From: Hyphomicrobiaceae bacterium
GTDB lineage: Bacteria; Pseudomonadota; Alphaproteobacteria; Rhizobiales; Hyphomicrobiaceae
Assembly (NCBI GenBank): GCA_025351355.1
Contig: JANXWC010000262.1
Coordinates: 1-51,390, forward strand
Length of the DNA: 51,390 bases
Direction: 5' to 3'
In this document: positions 17,851-26,753 of the stretch, piece by piece
Position numbering within the stretch: position 1 is the stretch's first letter
How the letters are laid out: each line of letters opens with the position of its first letter
Made by a program: the position numbers and the translations under genes
Notes under the pieces: generated by a model
What the model was told of the DNA's origin: nothing
The model's database searches: none
The model's input: only the letters and a program-made list of their open reading frames with translations

Positions 17851-18200
17851 TCAACATGAGTGCGACCGTTCCTATCGGTGTAGTTGATGCGCGCCTCGTA
17901 GTTCCCGGTTCGAGTATCGATCCGCTCGTAGGTATCCCGGACGTCCTTCCGCCCAGAAGCTCCTGAGATGCGCTCCTTATGCGTGTGGACCTCGGTTATA
18001 CGTCCGGTAGAGCCATATGTGTTGCGTCTGCCATTGGCGGCGGCCTCTATGAGTTTTTCTCGATACTTGTCGATCCGTTCCTTTTCCTTGCGTGATAACT
18101 CTTGCCGTCCGGGCGAGGCGCGACCGCTATAGGCCGACCTTTCGCCCCTCGGTAGGGAACCAACTCTCGGATCTTGTGCGCTATATTTAAAAAATTCCAA
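17670..18200 (-). CDS. hypothetical frame joined out of frame to the SRAP remnant
   Basis: An open frame of 176 residues from a TTG at 18200. Residues 1-120 look protein-like: a long charged helix (SRKEKERIDKYREKLIEAA) followed by a Thr/Arg/Tyr-rich beta-like part ending NYTDRNGRTHVDK. After about residue 118 the frame reads the SRAP remnant in the wrong phase, and that part is unlikely to be native. I do not recognise the N-terminal part. It begins 26 bases after the PrpD-family gene and may be its last co-transcribed neighbour, or debris. Confidence 0.3.
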   Translation of the reverse strand: MEFFKYSAQDPRVGSLPRGERSAYSGRASPGRQELSRKEKERIDKYREKLIEAAANGRRNTYGSTGRITEVHTHKERISGASGRKDVRDTYERIDTRTGNYEARINYTDRNGRTHVDKAGFGARRSSSADVSCRPHRSANRMTVASRRLGTGLHSKVMSLERRLLLPASGSDGRDP

Positions 18201-18226
18201 CGAGCGAGCAGAATCCGCTTTCTGCC

Positions 18227-19669
18227 TCAGTCAAACGCCGCCTCGACGGGCGGCGCCAGAAGTTGGCTCAACTCGCGGGTATCGGACAAGCGCTCCAAAT
18301 TCAGGATTCTGTCTTCGATGCTTGCTTGGCGCGCCGATGTCACAATGCCCGAGGTCAGTAACCGGTATTTGGCGACAACCTGCTCATTCGTCAGCGGTTC
18401 TGCGACCGTGCGCGTTGTTTCGATGAGCTGTTCGAGTTTGGTGCCGTCTTTCAAATGAACGGTGACGCGAGCTTTCCGGGCCCCCGCCCCAGCACCGTCG
18501 AATTTCGGTTCGTGGTGCGCAGTAATCTTGGGAATCAAAGCCCATACGTCATCTCGATTGATGCGTTGCGGTGTGAATTGTTGCACCAATGCCGCGCCAT
18601 CGAGGATGGCCACGGCAACAGCGTATCCGACATTCATTTGCGCGCCGATCGGCGTGAGCGGCTTCTCCAACTTCCACCAACCGTGATGATAGGCGGCGTG
18701 CGACAGGTCGATGTCGATGCGTTCGATGGCCTCCGCCGTCAGCGGGCGCTTGGCCAGAATGTCGAAGATCGCATCGAGCGGCGCATGCAACGCGCCCATC
18801 GCTGCATAAGGCTTCACTGCAATGCGTTGGGTTTCCCAGTGCGTGCCGAGCCCTTTGGTCAACTGACTTGCGTCGGGCGCGTGTCCTTCGCCGAATACAC
18901 TGAGAAAGCCGCCGTACTCACGTTCGAAAACGCGTTTGATGCCGGTATAACCACCAGCCGCGAGCAACGCGGCGTACAGGCCGTTGCGCGCCGAGAATCC
19001 ATGATGCATGCGCTTACACATGGCTTCGAATTGCGCCGACATCAGCCCGGCCGATTGCGTCGCCGCCAGCCCGAGCGCATCTTCAAAGCGTGCACCATCG
19101 AGGCCGAGCAGAATACCGGCTGCAGCAGCACTCGCATGGGTGCCGAACACCGATCCCGAATGCCAACCGCGCGACAACATCTGCGCCCCGTGCAACGCCA
19201 TGCCGACGCGGGGCCCGACCTCGAAACCTGCGATCGCGCCGCGCAGGAATTGAGCGCCGCTGACCGACCCCAATTCCTCCGCAGTCGCCAGCAATGACGG
19301 AATGACGACGGAGGCACTGTGAAGGGGGCCGATGGGATGAAAGTCATCCAACTCGAAGCCTTGGATGAACGTGCCGTTCAAGAGGCACGCGACCGGCCCG
19401 CTCGCAGTGCGGCCCCAGCCGATAATCGATTTGTCGCCTTTGCCTTCGAAGCGCAAGGTGGTCTCCACCGCCGTGCGCGACCAAGGCAGCTGTGCGCCAA
19501 CGAGGGCGCAGGCGATGCCATCGAGAATGAGATGTTTGGCGCGTGCCTGCACATCCGCCGGTGCGCTTTCGAGCGTGAACCGCTGCAGCCAATCGGCTAA
19601 TCGCCCGGTTGGGCCGTTGATATCGGTAGGGGCTTCGGTCTTGCCTCGGAAGGCTACGTCACTGGTCAT
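18227..19669 (-). CDS. MmgE/PrpD family protein
   Basis: A 480-residue protein of the MmgE/PrpD family, which includes 2-methylcitrate dehydratase and cis-aconitate decarboxylase. Family features are the N-terminal helical domain (AKHLILDGIACALVGA), LNGTFIQGFELDDFHP with Asp/His residues of the active-site region, the HGFSARNGLYAALLA block and the VKPYAAMGALHAPLDAI segment. The ATG at 19669 has GGAG seven bases upstream and is preferred to 19681. It is the last gene of an 11-gene operon and probably dehydrates, isomerises or decarboxylates a tricarboxylate-like intermediate; the exact reaction is unknown. Confidence 0.9.
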   Translation of the reverse strand: MTSDVAFRGKTEAPTDINGPTGRLADWLQRFTLESAPADVQARAKHLILDGIACALVGAQLPWSRTAVETTLRFEGKGDKSIIGWGRTASGPVACLLNGTFIQGFELDDFHPIGPLHSASVVIPSLLATAEELGSVSGAQFLRGAIAGFEVGPRVGMALHGAQMLSRGWHSGSVFGTHASAAAAGILLGLDGARFEDALGLAATQSAGLMSAQFEAMCKRMHHGFSARNGLYAALLAAGGYTGIKRVFEREYGGFLSVFGEGHAPDASQLTKGLGTHWETQRIAVKPYAAMGALHAPLDAIFDILAKRPLTAEAIERIDIDLSHAAYHHGWWKLEKPLTPIGAQMNVGYAVAVAILDGAALVQQFTPQRINRDDVWALIPKITAHHEPKFDGAGAGARKARVTVHLKDGTKLEQLIETTRTVAEPLTNEQVVAKYRLLTSGIVTSARQASIEDRILNLERLSDTRELSQLLAPPVEAAFD

Positions 19670-19705
19670 CGCTGGCTCCATTGAATGGGGTGGGCATTGA
19701 GTAAA

Positions 19706-20320
19706 TCACGTCGGCAGCCACACCCACGGTCGCGCAAGACGATCCTGTGTTTGCCATTTGGTGATATCGGCTTCGTACTTCAGTGTAAGCCCGATATCGT
19801 CGAGGCCCTCGAGCAAAGCTTCGCGCCGCTGCGGATCAGTCGTGAACGGTATAGTCCGGCCTGACGGTGTAGTGATCGTCAGAAGCTTTAGATCGATCGT
19901 GCAGGGCACCTCGCTCACATTTGTTTCCGCGACGAGCGTTTGTATGTTTTCATCCGGCAGGCGAATGGGCAGCATGCCGTTCTGGAAGCAGTTGCCGAAG
20001 AAAATATCGCCAAAGCTTTCTGCGATGACGCAGCGCAGCCCCATGCCCTGCAGCGCATGCACGGCCCCCTCCCGGGATGAGCCGCAGCCAAAGTTGCGCC
20101 CAGCAATCAGGATGGGAGCGCCCCGGTATTTTGGCTGATTGGGCGTGAAATCAGGATTTTCCGTGCCGTCAGGCAGATAGCGCCACGCTTCGAACGCGTA
20201 GGTTCCGAGTGTGCTCGGTTCGCCCGCAGTCAAGCGTTCGATCCGGATAATGACATCGGTGTCGATGTTTGTACGCATGAGCGGTACAGCCCGCCCGGTG
20301 ACGGTGGTGAAAGCTTGCAT
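19706..20320 (-). CDS. LeuD-like hydro-lyase small subunit (set 1)
   Basis: A 204-residue swivelling domain of the aconitase/isopropylmalate isomerase superfamily. The conserved RTNIDTDVII opening, the AGRNFGCGSSREGAVHAL loop whose Ser-Arg binds substrate carboxylate, and ESFGDIFFGNCFQNGMLP are all present. The specificity loop after IDTDVII (IERLTAGEPSTLG) differs from the YLKT/RTGFG type of true leucine-pathway LeuD, so a different substrate is likely. The start lies two bases after the large-subunit stop. It forms a heterodimer with the 20,323-21,720 product. Confidence 0.88.
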   Translation of the reverse strand: MQAFTTVTGRAVPLMRTNIDTDVIIRIERLTAGEPSTLGTYAFEAWRYLPDGTENPDFTPNQPKYRGAPILIAGRNFGCGSSREGAVHALQGMGLRCVIAESFGDIFFGNCFQNGMLPIRLPDENIQTLVAETNVSEVPCTIDLKLLTITTPSGRTIPFTTDPQRREALLEGLDDIGLTLKYEADITKWQTQDRLARPWVWLPT

Positions 20321-20322
20321 GA

Positions 20323-21720
20323 TCAAATGCGCCTCACATCGCTGATGGAGCCAGAAATTGCGGCAGCCACGGCCATGGCTGGGCTTGCAAGATGCGTGCG
20401 GGCGCGGGGCCCCTGGCGGCCGACAAAATTGCGGTTGGTGGTGGAAACTGCGCGGGCGCCGGGCGGAACGCGCTCGCCGTTGGCCGCAACGCACATACTG
20501 CAACCAGGCTCGCGCCACTCAAACCCTGCATCGATGAAGACACGATCGAGGCCCTCCGCTTCCGCCTGGCGCTTGACCCTCAGCGAACCCGGCACCACCC
20601 ACGCCGTTACGTTGTCGGCAACGTGGCGGTTACGCGCAATGGCGGCGGCATCGCGGAGATCACTGATTCTCGAGTTGGTGCACGAGCCGATGAAAACCCA
20701 ATCGATTTTTGTACCTGCGATCGGTTGCCCCGGCTGCAACCCCATATACTCGAGCGCGGCCACCAAAGATTCGCGTCCCGCAGAGGTCACCTCCGAGGCG
20801 AGGTCGGGAATGCGGCCGTCGATCGCAATGGCATGCTGGGGACTTGTACCCCAGGTGATGGTCGGCGCGATCGTTCTGGCATCGATCGCAACTTCGCGAT
20901 CGAACTTGGCGTCATCGTCGCTGACGAGCGTACGCCAATGCTTTACCGCCGCGTCGAACTTCGCACCTTCAGGCGCAAATTGGCGGCCAGCGATATATTC
21001 GAAGGTCGTATCGTCGGCGGCGATAAGTCCCGATTTGGCGCCAAGCTCGACCGACAAATTGCAGATCGTCAGCCGTCCTTCGATAGGCATGCTGCGTATC
21101 GTCGAACCACTGTATTCAATCGCGTGCTCGACCCCTGCTGCGGTACCTAGGGCACCGATCACGTGCAGGATCACGTCCTTGGCACTGACGCCATGACCAA
21201 GCTCCCCATCGATTCGAATTCGCATGCGCTTGGGTTTACGCTGGCGCATGGTCTGCGTTGCTAGCGCGTGTACACTTTCGGAAGTTCCCACCCCGAAGGC
21301 GAGAGCCCCCAGCCCGCCGTTCGTGCAGGTATGGCTATCACCGCAAATCAACGTGGTTCCCGGCAACACCAGCCCCAATTCCGGTCCCATGACGTGCACG
21401 ATCCCTTGCCCGTCCTGGCCCAGATCGAAGAGCCGTATCCCGGCTTCCTGAGACAGTGTCTTCAATCCCGCCCACAGCCGCGCGCCTTGCGCAAATGTCT
21501 CACCTGTGCGGCCAGGAGCGCTGGAAACGGCATGGTCAGGCGTCGCAATAACCAGTTCACGATTGCGCACTTTCAAACCGCGTGCCTTGACGTCCTGCAG
21601 CGCGCCCGGCCCGGACAAGTCATGCAGAAGAATCCGGTCGATGTGCAGGAGAACCCAGCCGTCGCCGAGATCGCGCACAACGTGGGCATCCCAGATTTTA
21701 TCGATCAGAGTTCTTTGCAT
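20323..21720 (-). CDS. LeuC-like [4Fe-4S] hydro-lyase large subunit (set 1)
   Basis: A 465-residue large subunit of the isopropylmalate isomerase type. Cluster ligands are Cys347 (FIGSCTNSR), Cys407 and Cys410 (GCSMC). Other family blocks are LLHIDRILLHD, ICGDSHTCTNGG with the catalytic His region, and STTNRNFVGRQG. Together with LeuD1 it should catalyse reversible hydration or dehydration of a hydroxy-di- or tricarboxylate in the cytoplasm. Because it sits in a catabolic operon with lyases and importers, and a second set lies 6 kb away, leucine biosynthesis is unlikely. Dimethylmaleate hydratase (DmdA) is a known catabolic relative. Confidence 0.9.
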   Translation of the reverse strand: MQRTLIDKIWDAHVVRDLGDGWVLLHIDRILLHDLSGPGALQDVKARGLKVRNRELVIATPDHAVSSAPGRTGETFAQGARLWAGLKTLSQEAGIRLFDLGQDGQGIVHVMGPELGLVLPGTTLICGDSHTCTNGGLGALAFGVGTSESVHALATQTMRQRKPKRMRIRIDGELGHGVSAKDVILHVIGALGTAAGVEHAIEYSGSTIRSMPIEGRLTICNLSVELGAKSGLIAADDTTFEYIAGRQFAPEGAKFDAAVKHWRTLVSDDDAKFDREVAIDARTIAPTITWGTSPQHAIAIDGRIPDLASEVTSAGRESLVAALEYMGLQPGQPIAGTKIDWVFIGSCTNSRISDLRDAAAIARNRHVADNVTAWVVPGSLRVKRQAEAEGLDRVFIDAGFEWREPGCSMCVAANGERVPPGARAVSTTNRNFVGRQGPRARTHLASPAMAVAAAISGSISDVRRI

Positions 21721-21772
21721 GTTACCCTCGATGACTACCGCTGACGTGTCTGATGGACGGCGAAACGGTCCT

Positions 21773-22681
21773 TCACTTTTCGCGGAATGTTTTGCTGGGC
21801 TGTTTGCTTGTCACATCGGTTTGTGGATCGCGGAATTGGGTGCGCAAAACGTCCCATTCATCGGCGCCGAAGCGGCGAAATCGTTCGCGAAGGGGTACGC
21901 CTCCCCCAGATGGGGGCGCCTTTCCGGTTTCGAGTAATGCAGCCAGGGCCTTGTCAAAAGCCGCGACTGCTGCACCTAACAGCAAGCCCGGTAAAATTGC
22001 GATGCGATACCCCATCTCTTCGGCTTGTTTCAAACCGATATCCGGAGTTTTGCCGCCCGGCACGATATTCAGCAGACATGGACCCTTGACGAGTTTGGGG
22101 ATGGCGGCCAGTTCATCGAGGGTTTCGGCCGCTTCGACGAATGCCATATCGGCCCCGCACGCCAGTGCATCGTTGGCACGGGCGATGGCCTCGTCGAAAT
22201 TGACGACGGCGCGGGCGTCTGTGCGACCGATGATGAAGAAATCCTTATCGCGGCGCGCCGCCGCAGCCGCCCGCATCTTGGCGCGGAAATCTTCGCGCGA
22301 CACGATCTCCTTGCCGTCGAGATGTCCACAGCGCTTGGGCGACACCTGGTCTTCGATGTGCAGGCCCGCGACACCGCCACGCTCGTACTCACGCACCGTG
22401 CGCGTGACGTTGAGTTCGTTGCCAAAGCCGGTATCGGCATCGGCAATCAAGGGGACGTTGACTGCCGTTGCAATCATCGTCGCGTGTTCGACCATTTCGG
22501 TCATCGAAATGATGCCGAAGTCCGGGTAGCCCATCGACGCGGCGGTTCCAGCGCCGGTCATGTAGATCGATTTGAAGCCGGCCTGCTCAGCCATGCGCGC
22601 GCCGATGCCGTCATAGACGCCAGGCAAGGCGAGTAGGCGGCTCGCCTCTAGGAGGTTCCTAAGTTGGGTCGGGCGGGTCAT
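21773..22681 (-). CDS. isocitrate lyase/PEP mutase family lyase (set 1)
   Basis: A 302-residue TIM-barrel enzyme of the isocitrate lyase/PEP mutase superfamily. It shows the metal-binding ADADTGFGN and the mobile catalytic loop PKRCGHLDGKE, whose Cys marks true carbon-carbon lyases (isocitrate, 2-methylisocitrate or 2,3-dimethylmalate lyases). The following IGRTDARAV strand is also typical. Such enzymes cleave a 2-hydroxy-dicarboxylate to an alpha-keto acid plus a carboxylate. It lies directly upstream of LeuC1-LeuD1, so hydration followed by cleavage is the likely sequence of steps. Confidence 0.9.
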   Translation of the reverse strand: MTRPTQLRNLLEASRLLALPGVYDGIGARMAEQAGFKSIYMTGAGTAASMGYPDFGIISMTEMVEHATMIATAVNVPLIADADTGFGNELNVTRTVREYERGGVAGLHIEDQVSPKRCGHLDGKEIVSREDFRAKMRAAAAARRDKDFFIIGRTDARAVVNFDEAIARANDALACGADMAFVEAAETLDELAAIPKLVKGPCLLNIVPGGKTPDIGLKQAEEMGYRIAILPGLLLGAAVAAFDKALAALLETGKAPPSGGGVPLRERFRRFGADEWDVLRTQFRDPQTDVTSKQPSKTFREK

Positions 22682-22723
22682 TGTTCGATTCCTGGATTTG
22701 CTGAGTGGGATAATCGGCCGCGG

Positions 22724-23743
22724 TTACTTTGGTTGGTAGGCGTTGGTAAAGACTTTCTCCGGTGCCACGGTAATTTTTTGATCCGTGAATTCCTTCAAGA
22801 ACGCGATATTGCGCGCGATCGCGTCATCGGCGATCTCGGGCGTTTTGGAAACGGCCGGAATCATATTGTTCCAGGCGCTGTCGAAGATTGCTTTGTCGAG
22901 TTGTGGGAAATATTTTGCAGCTACGAGGTCGCGCGCGTGTGTCGTGCGGTTCTGATCATGGACTACTGCTTCGGCGCTTTTGATCGCAACAAGAAGTCGG
23001 GTGGTGCGATCTGGTTTTTCTGAGATCCAGCGCTTTGTTCCAATCAACAGGATGTTCGCCAGTCCTTTAATCGTCGGATACTGACCAGCGGCTCCGTTGA
23101 CGAGCAAAAAAGATCCACTGCGTTCCATTTCGTCGCTCGCCGGGTTTGCCGTGGTCACGGCATCGATGCGCTTGGATAGGAAGGCTGCTTGCATATCTTC
23201 ATTGCTGTTGACGAACACAATCGTCGCATCACGCTCAGGGTCTAGCTTGACATATTTCAGTGCGTATTGAGTGATTTGGTGGGTCGCGCTCCCGGCACCT
23301 GTAACACCGATCTTGAGGCCCTTTAGGGCACGGAACCGATCTTCAATGCTGCTCTGCGGTGTCAATCGGGCGCGTTCTGCCACCTCCTTGTGAACCATGA
23401 TGTTGAGGGCAAACTCTGTGATCACAGCACCGAAGGCGATCGTGTCGGCGCCCTTATTGGCCGCCGATATTGCGGTTGATGGCGCACCGATATAGACATT
23501 GGCGTTGCCACCGAGCACCGCAGCTAGTGCCGTCGCGCCGCCGGTTTTGAAGACGATGATCTCGGGCTCGATCTTTTGCTCGGTGAAGAAGCCCATGACG
23601 TCAGCTACATAGATCGGCAGGTTGAGCATGCTGACCGAGGAGGTTGTAAACGTGATTTTGTCCTGGGCGTGGGCGCCATTGCCGAGTGGTGGCATGAACA
23701 GCACGCAGGCAAAGGCGATCGATCTTAGCTGTTTCAAAAACAT
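22724..23743 (-). CDS. ABC transporter substrate-binding protein, NMT1/SsuA type
   Basis: A 339-residue periplasmic binding protein. The signal peptide (positive start, hydrophobic residues 9-20, AHA cleavage site near residue 26) is followed by an NMT1/TauA/SsuA-like fold: LPIYVADVMGFFTEQKIEPEI, the FKTGGATALAAVLGGNANV core, and a second lobe beginning LKGLKIGVTGAGSATHQI. These proteins bind sulfonates, nitrate, aromatic acids or pyrimidine-like compounds, so the ligand cannot be named. The permease and ATPase genes lie just upstream in the same operon. Confidence 0.9.
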   Translation of the reverse strand: MFLKQLRSIAFACVLFMPPLGNGAHAQDKITFTTSSVSMLNLPIYVADVMGFFTEQKIEPEIIVFKTGGATALAAVLGGNANVYIGAPSTAISAANKGADTIAFGAVITEFALNIMVHKEVAERARLTPQSSIEDRFRALKGLKIGVTGAGSATHQITQYALKYVKLDPERDATIVFVNSNEDMQAAFLSKRIDAVTTANPASDEMERSGSFLLVNGAAGQYPTIKGLANILLIGTKRWISEKPDRTTRLLVAIKSAEAVVHDQNRTTHARDLVAAKYFPQLDKAIFDSAWNNMIPAVSKTPEIADDAIARNIAFLKEFTDQKITVAPEKVFTNAYQPK

Positions 23744-23761
23744 AAAAGCGTTTCCGTCATG

Positions 23762-24529
23762 TCAGATTGAGACTTCTCGTGTTGCCTGCTCGTCCTGCCA
23801 CGGCATCATGCGCCGTTCGACGAATTTAACAGTGGCGTTTAGCAACATAGTCATCACCACGATGGCGACGATGGTAGCGAAAACGCCGGCAGTATTGAAT
23901 TGTCCCGCCGCATTGGACAGTAGATAACCAAGACCTTGGTTGGAGGCGATCAATTCGCCCACGATCGCGCCGATAAGGGCGTAAGGCACTGACAGTCTGA
24001 GGCCGGTGAATACCCAGGTGACCACCGAGGGTAGGACGACCTTGCTCAGAATATTGCGCTCGGTCGCGCCCATCAGTTTCATGATGGCGACCAGCTCTCG
24101 ACTTACACCGCGAACGCCAGTGTACGTGTTAAGAAATACCAGGAAGAATACGATCGTTGCTGTGAGCACGATCTTCATTTCGATGCCGATGCCAAACCAG
24201 ATAACGAACAGCGGACCCAAGGCGATTTTTGGCAAGCTGTAGAAAATCGTAATGATGGGATCGAGGGCCTTGCCGAGCACTTCATTGCGGCCAAGCACGA
24301 TGCCAGCCAATAGTCCGGCGGCACTGCCACACGCAAAGCCGGCTAGCGCTTCGATCAGGGTGATCGCAGAGTGATAAAACAGCCGTCCCGACGCCATAAG
24401 ATCCCACAACTGACCACAGATAGCGCTCGGCCGGCTGAAGAAAAATTCATTGAAGACCGTGCCGGCGCCAAACTGCCAAAAGGCGAAAAAGCCCCCGACG
24501 ATCACCAATCGTATTAGCCAAACGCTCAT
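23762..24529 (-). CDS. ABC transporter permease, SsuC/TauC type
   Basis: A 255-residue inner-membrane permease with about six helices. The EAA coupling loop lies near residues 155-175 (MGATERNILSKVVLPSV), and the LIGAIVGELIASNQGLGYL block is typical of the SsuC/TauC subfamily. Its start overlaps the ATPase stop by four bases, so the two are translationally coupled. It transports whatever ligand the neighbouring binding protein delivers. Confidence 0.92.
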   Translation of the reverse strand: MSVWLIRLVIVGGFFAFWQFGAGTVFNEFFFSRPSAICGQLWDLMASGRLFYHSAITLIEALAGFACGSAAGLLAGIVLGRNEVLGKALDPIITIFYSLPKIALGPLFVIWFGIGIEMKIVLTATIVFFLVFLNTYTGVRGVSRELVAIMKLMGATERNILSKVVLPSVVTWVFTGLRLSVPYALIGAIVGELIASNQGLGYLLSNAAGQFNTAGVFATIVAIVVMTMLLNATVKFVERRMMPWQDEQATREVSI

Positions 24530-25407
24530 GCTACCCTCCCTTTCTGGGCGACAGAGGGCGGCGCCAACAAAGCCCAGACATGCTCGGTTGTTTCGACGTA
24601 ATGAGGGTCAGATCTGAGCCGACGCAGATCCCGATCACGCGGCAGGTTGACCGTGATGATCTCGCGCACAGTTCCGGGACGCTCCGACAGCACAACACAT
24701 ATGTCGCCGAGGGCGATCGCTTCATCAATATCGTGGGTCACGAATAGTACAGTTTTGCCGAGTCGAAGGCAGAGATCCCGTACTTCAGTCTGCATGGTGA
24801 TGCGCAGTTGCGCGTCGAGCGCGCTGAATGGCTCATCCATCAACAGTGTCTCGGGATCGTATGCCAGCACGCGTGCGAGCGCGCAGCGTTTGCGCATGCC
24901 ACCGGAAAGTTGCGAAAGGTAGGAGTCGGAAAACCCGTCGAGCCCGACGAGCTTGATCAACTCATTGACGCGTTCGGCTATGACAGCTTTTGGCTTGCGC
25001 TGGATTTCCAACGGCAAGGCGATGTTCGCGGCAACCTTTCGCCAGGGTAGAAGATGATCCGACTGGGTCATGTAGCCAACGCGCCGGTTGACATCGTGAA
25101 CGGGGGCGCCGCGATAGATGACCTGCCCTTGCGTCGGCGGCAGAATACCGGCGACTGCGTTCAACAGTGTCGACTTCCCACAGCCCGAGGGTCCGACAAT
25201 CGTAACGAACTGTCCTGAAAGGACATCTAAATTGATGGCGCGCGTCGCCACCACCGTCTTGGCCCCCTTGCCAAAGTTTTTGCCGAAATCGGAAAAGCGG
25301 ATTAATGCCTCATTTTTGGACCCACGAGGAGCGGTCGTGGCAGTCGCACCAGCAGAGTCCATCTGACCGCGATCCTCCCGGCTGAACTGCATGTTCTTTT
25401 GCATCAC
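24526..25407 (-). CDS. ABC transporter ATPase, SsuB/TauB type
   Basis: A 293-residue ABC ATPase. Walker [10 protein letters not shown] is near residue 73, the signature SQLSGGMRKRCALAR follows, and Walker B TLLMDEPFSALDAQLR is followed by the H-loop FVTHDIDEA, all as in sulfonate/taurine-type importers. Three Met codons near the 5' end (25407, 25404, 25392) are possible starts. The first 30 residues are variable. It is the first gene of the importer and follows the MFS gene by 73 bases. Confidence 0.92.
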   Translation of the reverse strand: MMQKNMQFSREDRGQMDSAGATATTAPRGSKNEALIRFSDFGKNFGKGAKTVVATRAINLDVLSGQFVTIVGPSGCGKSTLLNAVAGILPPTQGQVIYRGAPVHDVNRRVGYMTQSDHLLPWRKVAANIALPLEIQRKPKAVIAERVNELIKLVGLDGFSDSYLSQLSGGMRKRCALARVLAYDPETLLMDEPFSALDAQLRITMQTEVRDLCLRLGKTVLFVTHDIDEAIALGDICVVLSERPGTVREIITVNLPRDRDLRRLRSDPHYVETTEHVWALLAPPSVAQKGRVA

Positions 25408-25480
25408 GCGTTGCCCTGTCTACAGTCGGTCAATTGGCTTCAGCGGGTCCCGACTTCCGTGACTCGCAATTCGAGCGCTT

Positions 25481-26695
25481 TCAATGGGCCGCCACCGCCG
25501 CCGTCGGCACCGGCCGCGCGGGCATGAAGGGGATCAAGGCGAGGACGCAGATGGCTCCAACCGCAAGCCCGCCGACCATGAAGGCAAACCCGCTCGCGAA
25601 GGTGCCGGAGGCGCTGACCAGATAGCCGACGATAAGCGGGGCCACGGCGCCGCCGATCTGGCCGGCCGAATTCACGACACCGGAATAAGCCGCGCGGTTG
25701 TTCTCCGGCGCCAGATCGAGCACGATGGCGCCGTAGGGAGCAAGTCCGCCATAGAGAAAGAATGCTGCACCCGACAGCCCCGCGAGCGAGGTCGGCAACG
25801 TTTCGGCCATATAGGCGTATCCAAGCGAGACGGCGGCGAGGACGTAGCAGCATGCGAGCAGATGCGGCCGATACCGGTAGAGAACCGAGCTGCCGAGCCA
25901 TCCAGTGATGAGCAGCCCAAAGAACGCAAAGATGTAGGGTATGCCGCCGAGAATGCCGATCGACTTTACATCGATGTGGTGCGCCAGCGACAGATAACTC
26001 GGCATCCAGCCGAGATACCCCCAATAGGCGATGTTGAATGACAGGTAGCCAAGCGAGATGAGCCAAAGGCTCGGCAGGCGCAAAGTTGCGGCGAACGATG
26101 GATGTGTTGTGGGCGCGTCAACGAGGGTTGATTGTTCACGTCCGCCCCCGGGGATGAAAATCAAGTTCAGGAAGGCCGCCAAAAGCGCCGGGATCGCCAG
26201 CACCATGAACACCACCTGCCACCCGACCGATGCAAGCAGCGAACCGACCACCGGTCCCGCGAACGCTGGTGCGACGGCAAACGCTGTGGCCCAGAGGCCG
26301 GCCACCATCGCTCTCTGACGCGGAGGAAAAATATCGCCGATCACTTTGAAACAGGCTGCATTCGACAATCCTTCGGATAACCCGAAGCAGGCCCTGACGA
26401 TGACGAAGCCGGCGACGGTTGCGACGAACCCGGTGGCGCCGGTAAACAAGGCCCAGAACAAGGGCGCGATGACGAGCAACCACTTGGCGCCCCACCGGTC
26501 GGCAATCACGCCACCGGGGATCTGGCCTAGAAAGTATCCGACGCCGAACGACGACAGGATGATGCCGAAGGAACTCGGTTCGATGGCGAGCGACTTCATG
26601 ATCGAAGGGCCGGCGAAGCTGATAGCCACGCGATCGAAATAGTTGGCGACCTGAAAGAACCACAGCGCCGCTATGACTTGCACCCGCTTATCCAT
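25481..26695 (-). CDS. MFS transporter, anion:cation symporter type
   Basis: A 404-residue transporter with 12 predicted helices. It resembles the ACS family (hexuronate, phthalate, tartrate and similar organic anions): the first helix carries WFFQVANYFDRVAISFAGP, the loop between helices 2 and 3 has GGVIADRWGAKW, and helix 4 to 5 has GLSEGLSNAACFKVIGDIFP. The ATG at 26695 begins directly before helix 1; the open frame continues to 26800 without good starts. It probably imports a carboxylate used by the flanking LeuCD/lyase sets. Confidence 0.88.
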   Translation of the reverse strand: MDKRVQVIAALWFFQVANYFDRVAISFAGPSIMKSLAIEPSSFGIILSSFGVGYFLGQIPGGVIADRWGAKWLLVIAPLFWALFTGATGFVATVAGFVIVRACFGLSEGLSNAACFKVIGDIFPPRQRAMVAGLWATAFAVAPAFAGPVVGSLLASVGWQVVFMVLAIPALLAAFLNLIFIPGGGREQSTLVDAPTTHPSFAATLRLPSLWLISLGYLSFNIAYWGYLGWMPSYLSLAHHIDVKSIGILGGIPYIFAFFGLLITGWLGSSVLYRYRPHLLACCYVLAAVSLGYAYMAETLPTSLAGLSGAAFFLYGGLAPYGAIVLDLAPENNRAAYSGVVNSAGQIGGAVAPLIVGYLVSASGTFASGFAFMVGGLAVGAICVLALIPFMPARPVPTAAVAAH

Positions 26696-26753
26696 GCCGT
26701 CTTCCCCGATAAAGCCGCCGCGCAGTTTCATCCTGCGCAGTTCGGAAATTCTC

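Noticed and set aside
20315-21196. A 293-codon frame opposite LeuC1
   Set aside because: Antisense to a clear hydro-lyase with all cluster ligands; no protein features of its own.
19706-21720. Leucine biosynthesis leuCD
   Set aside because: The genes sit in a catabolic operon with lyases and importers, exist in two divergent sets here, and have non-canonical specificity loops.
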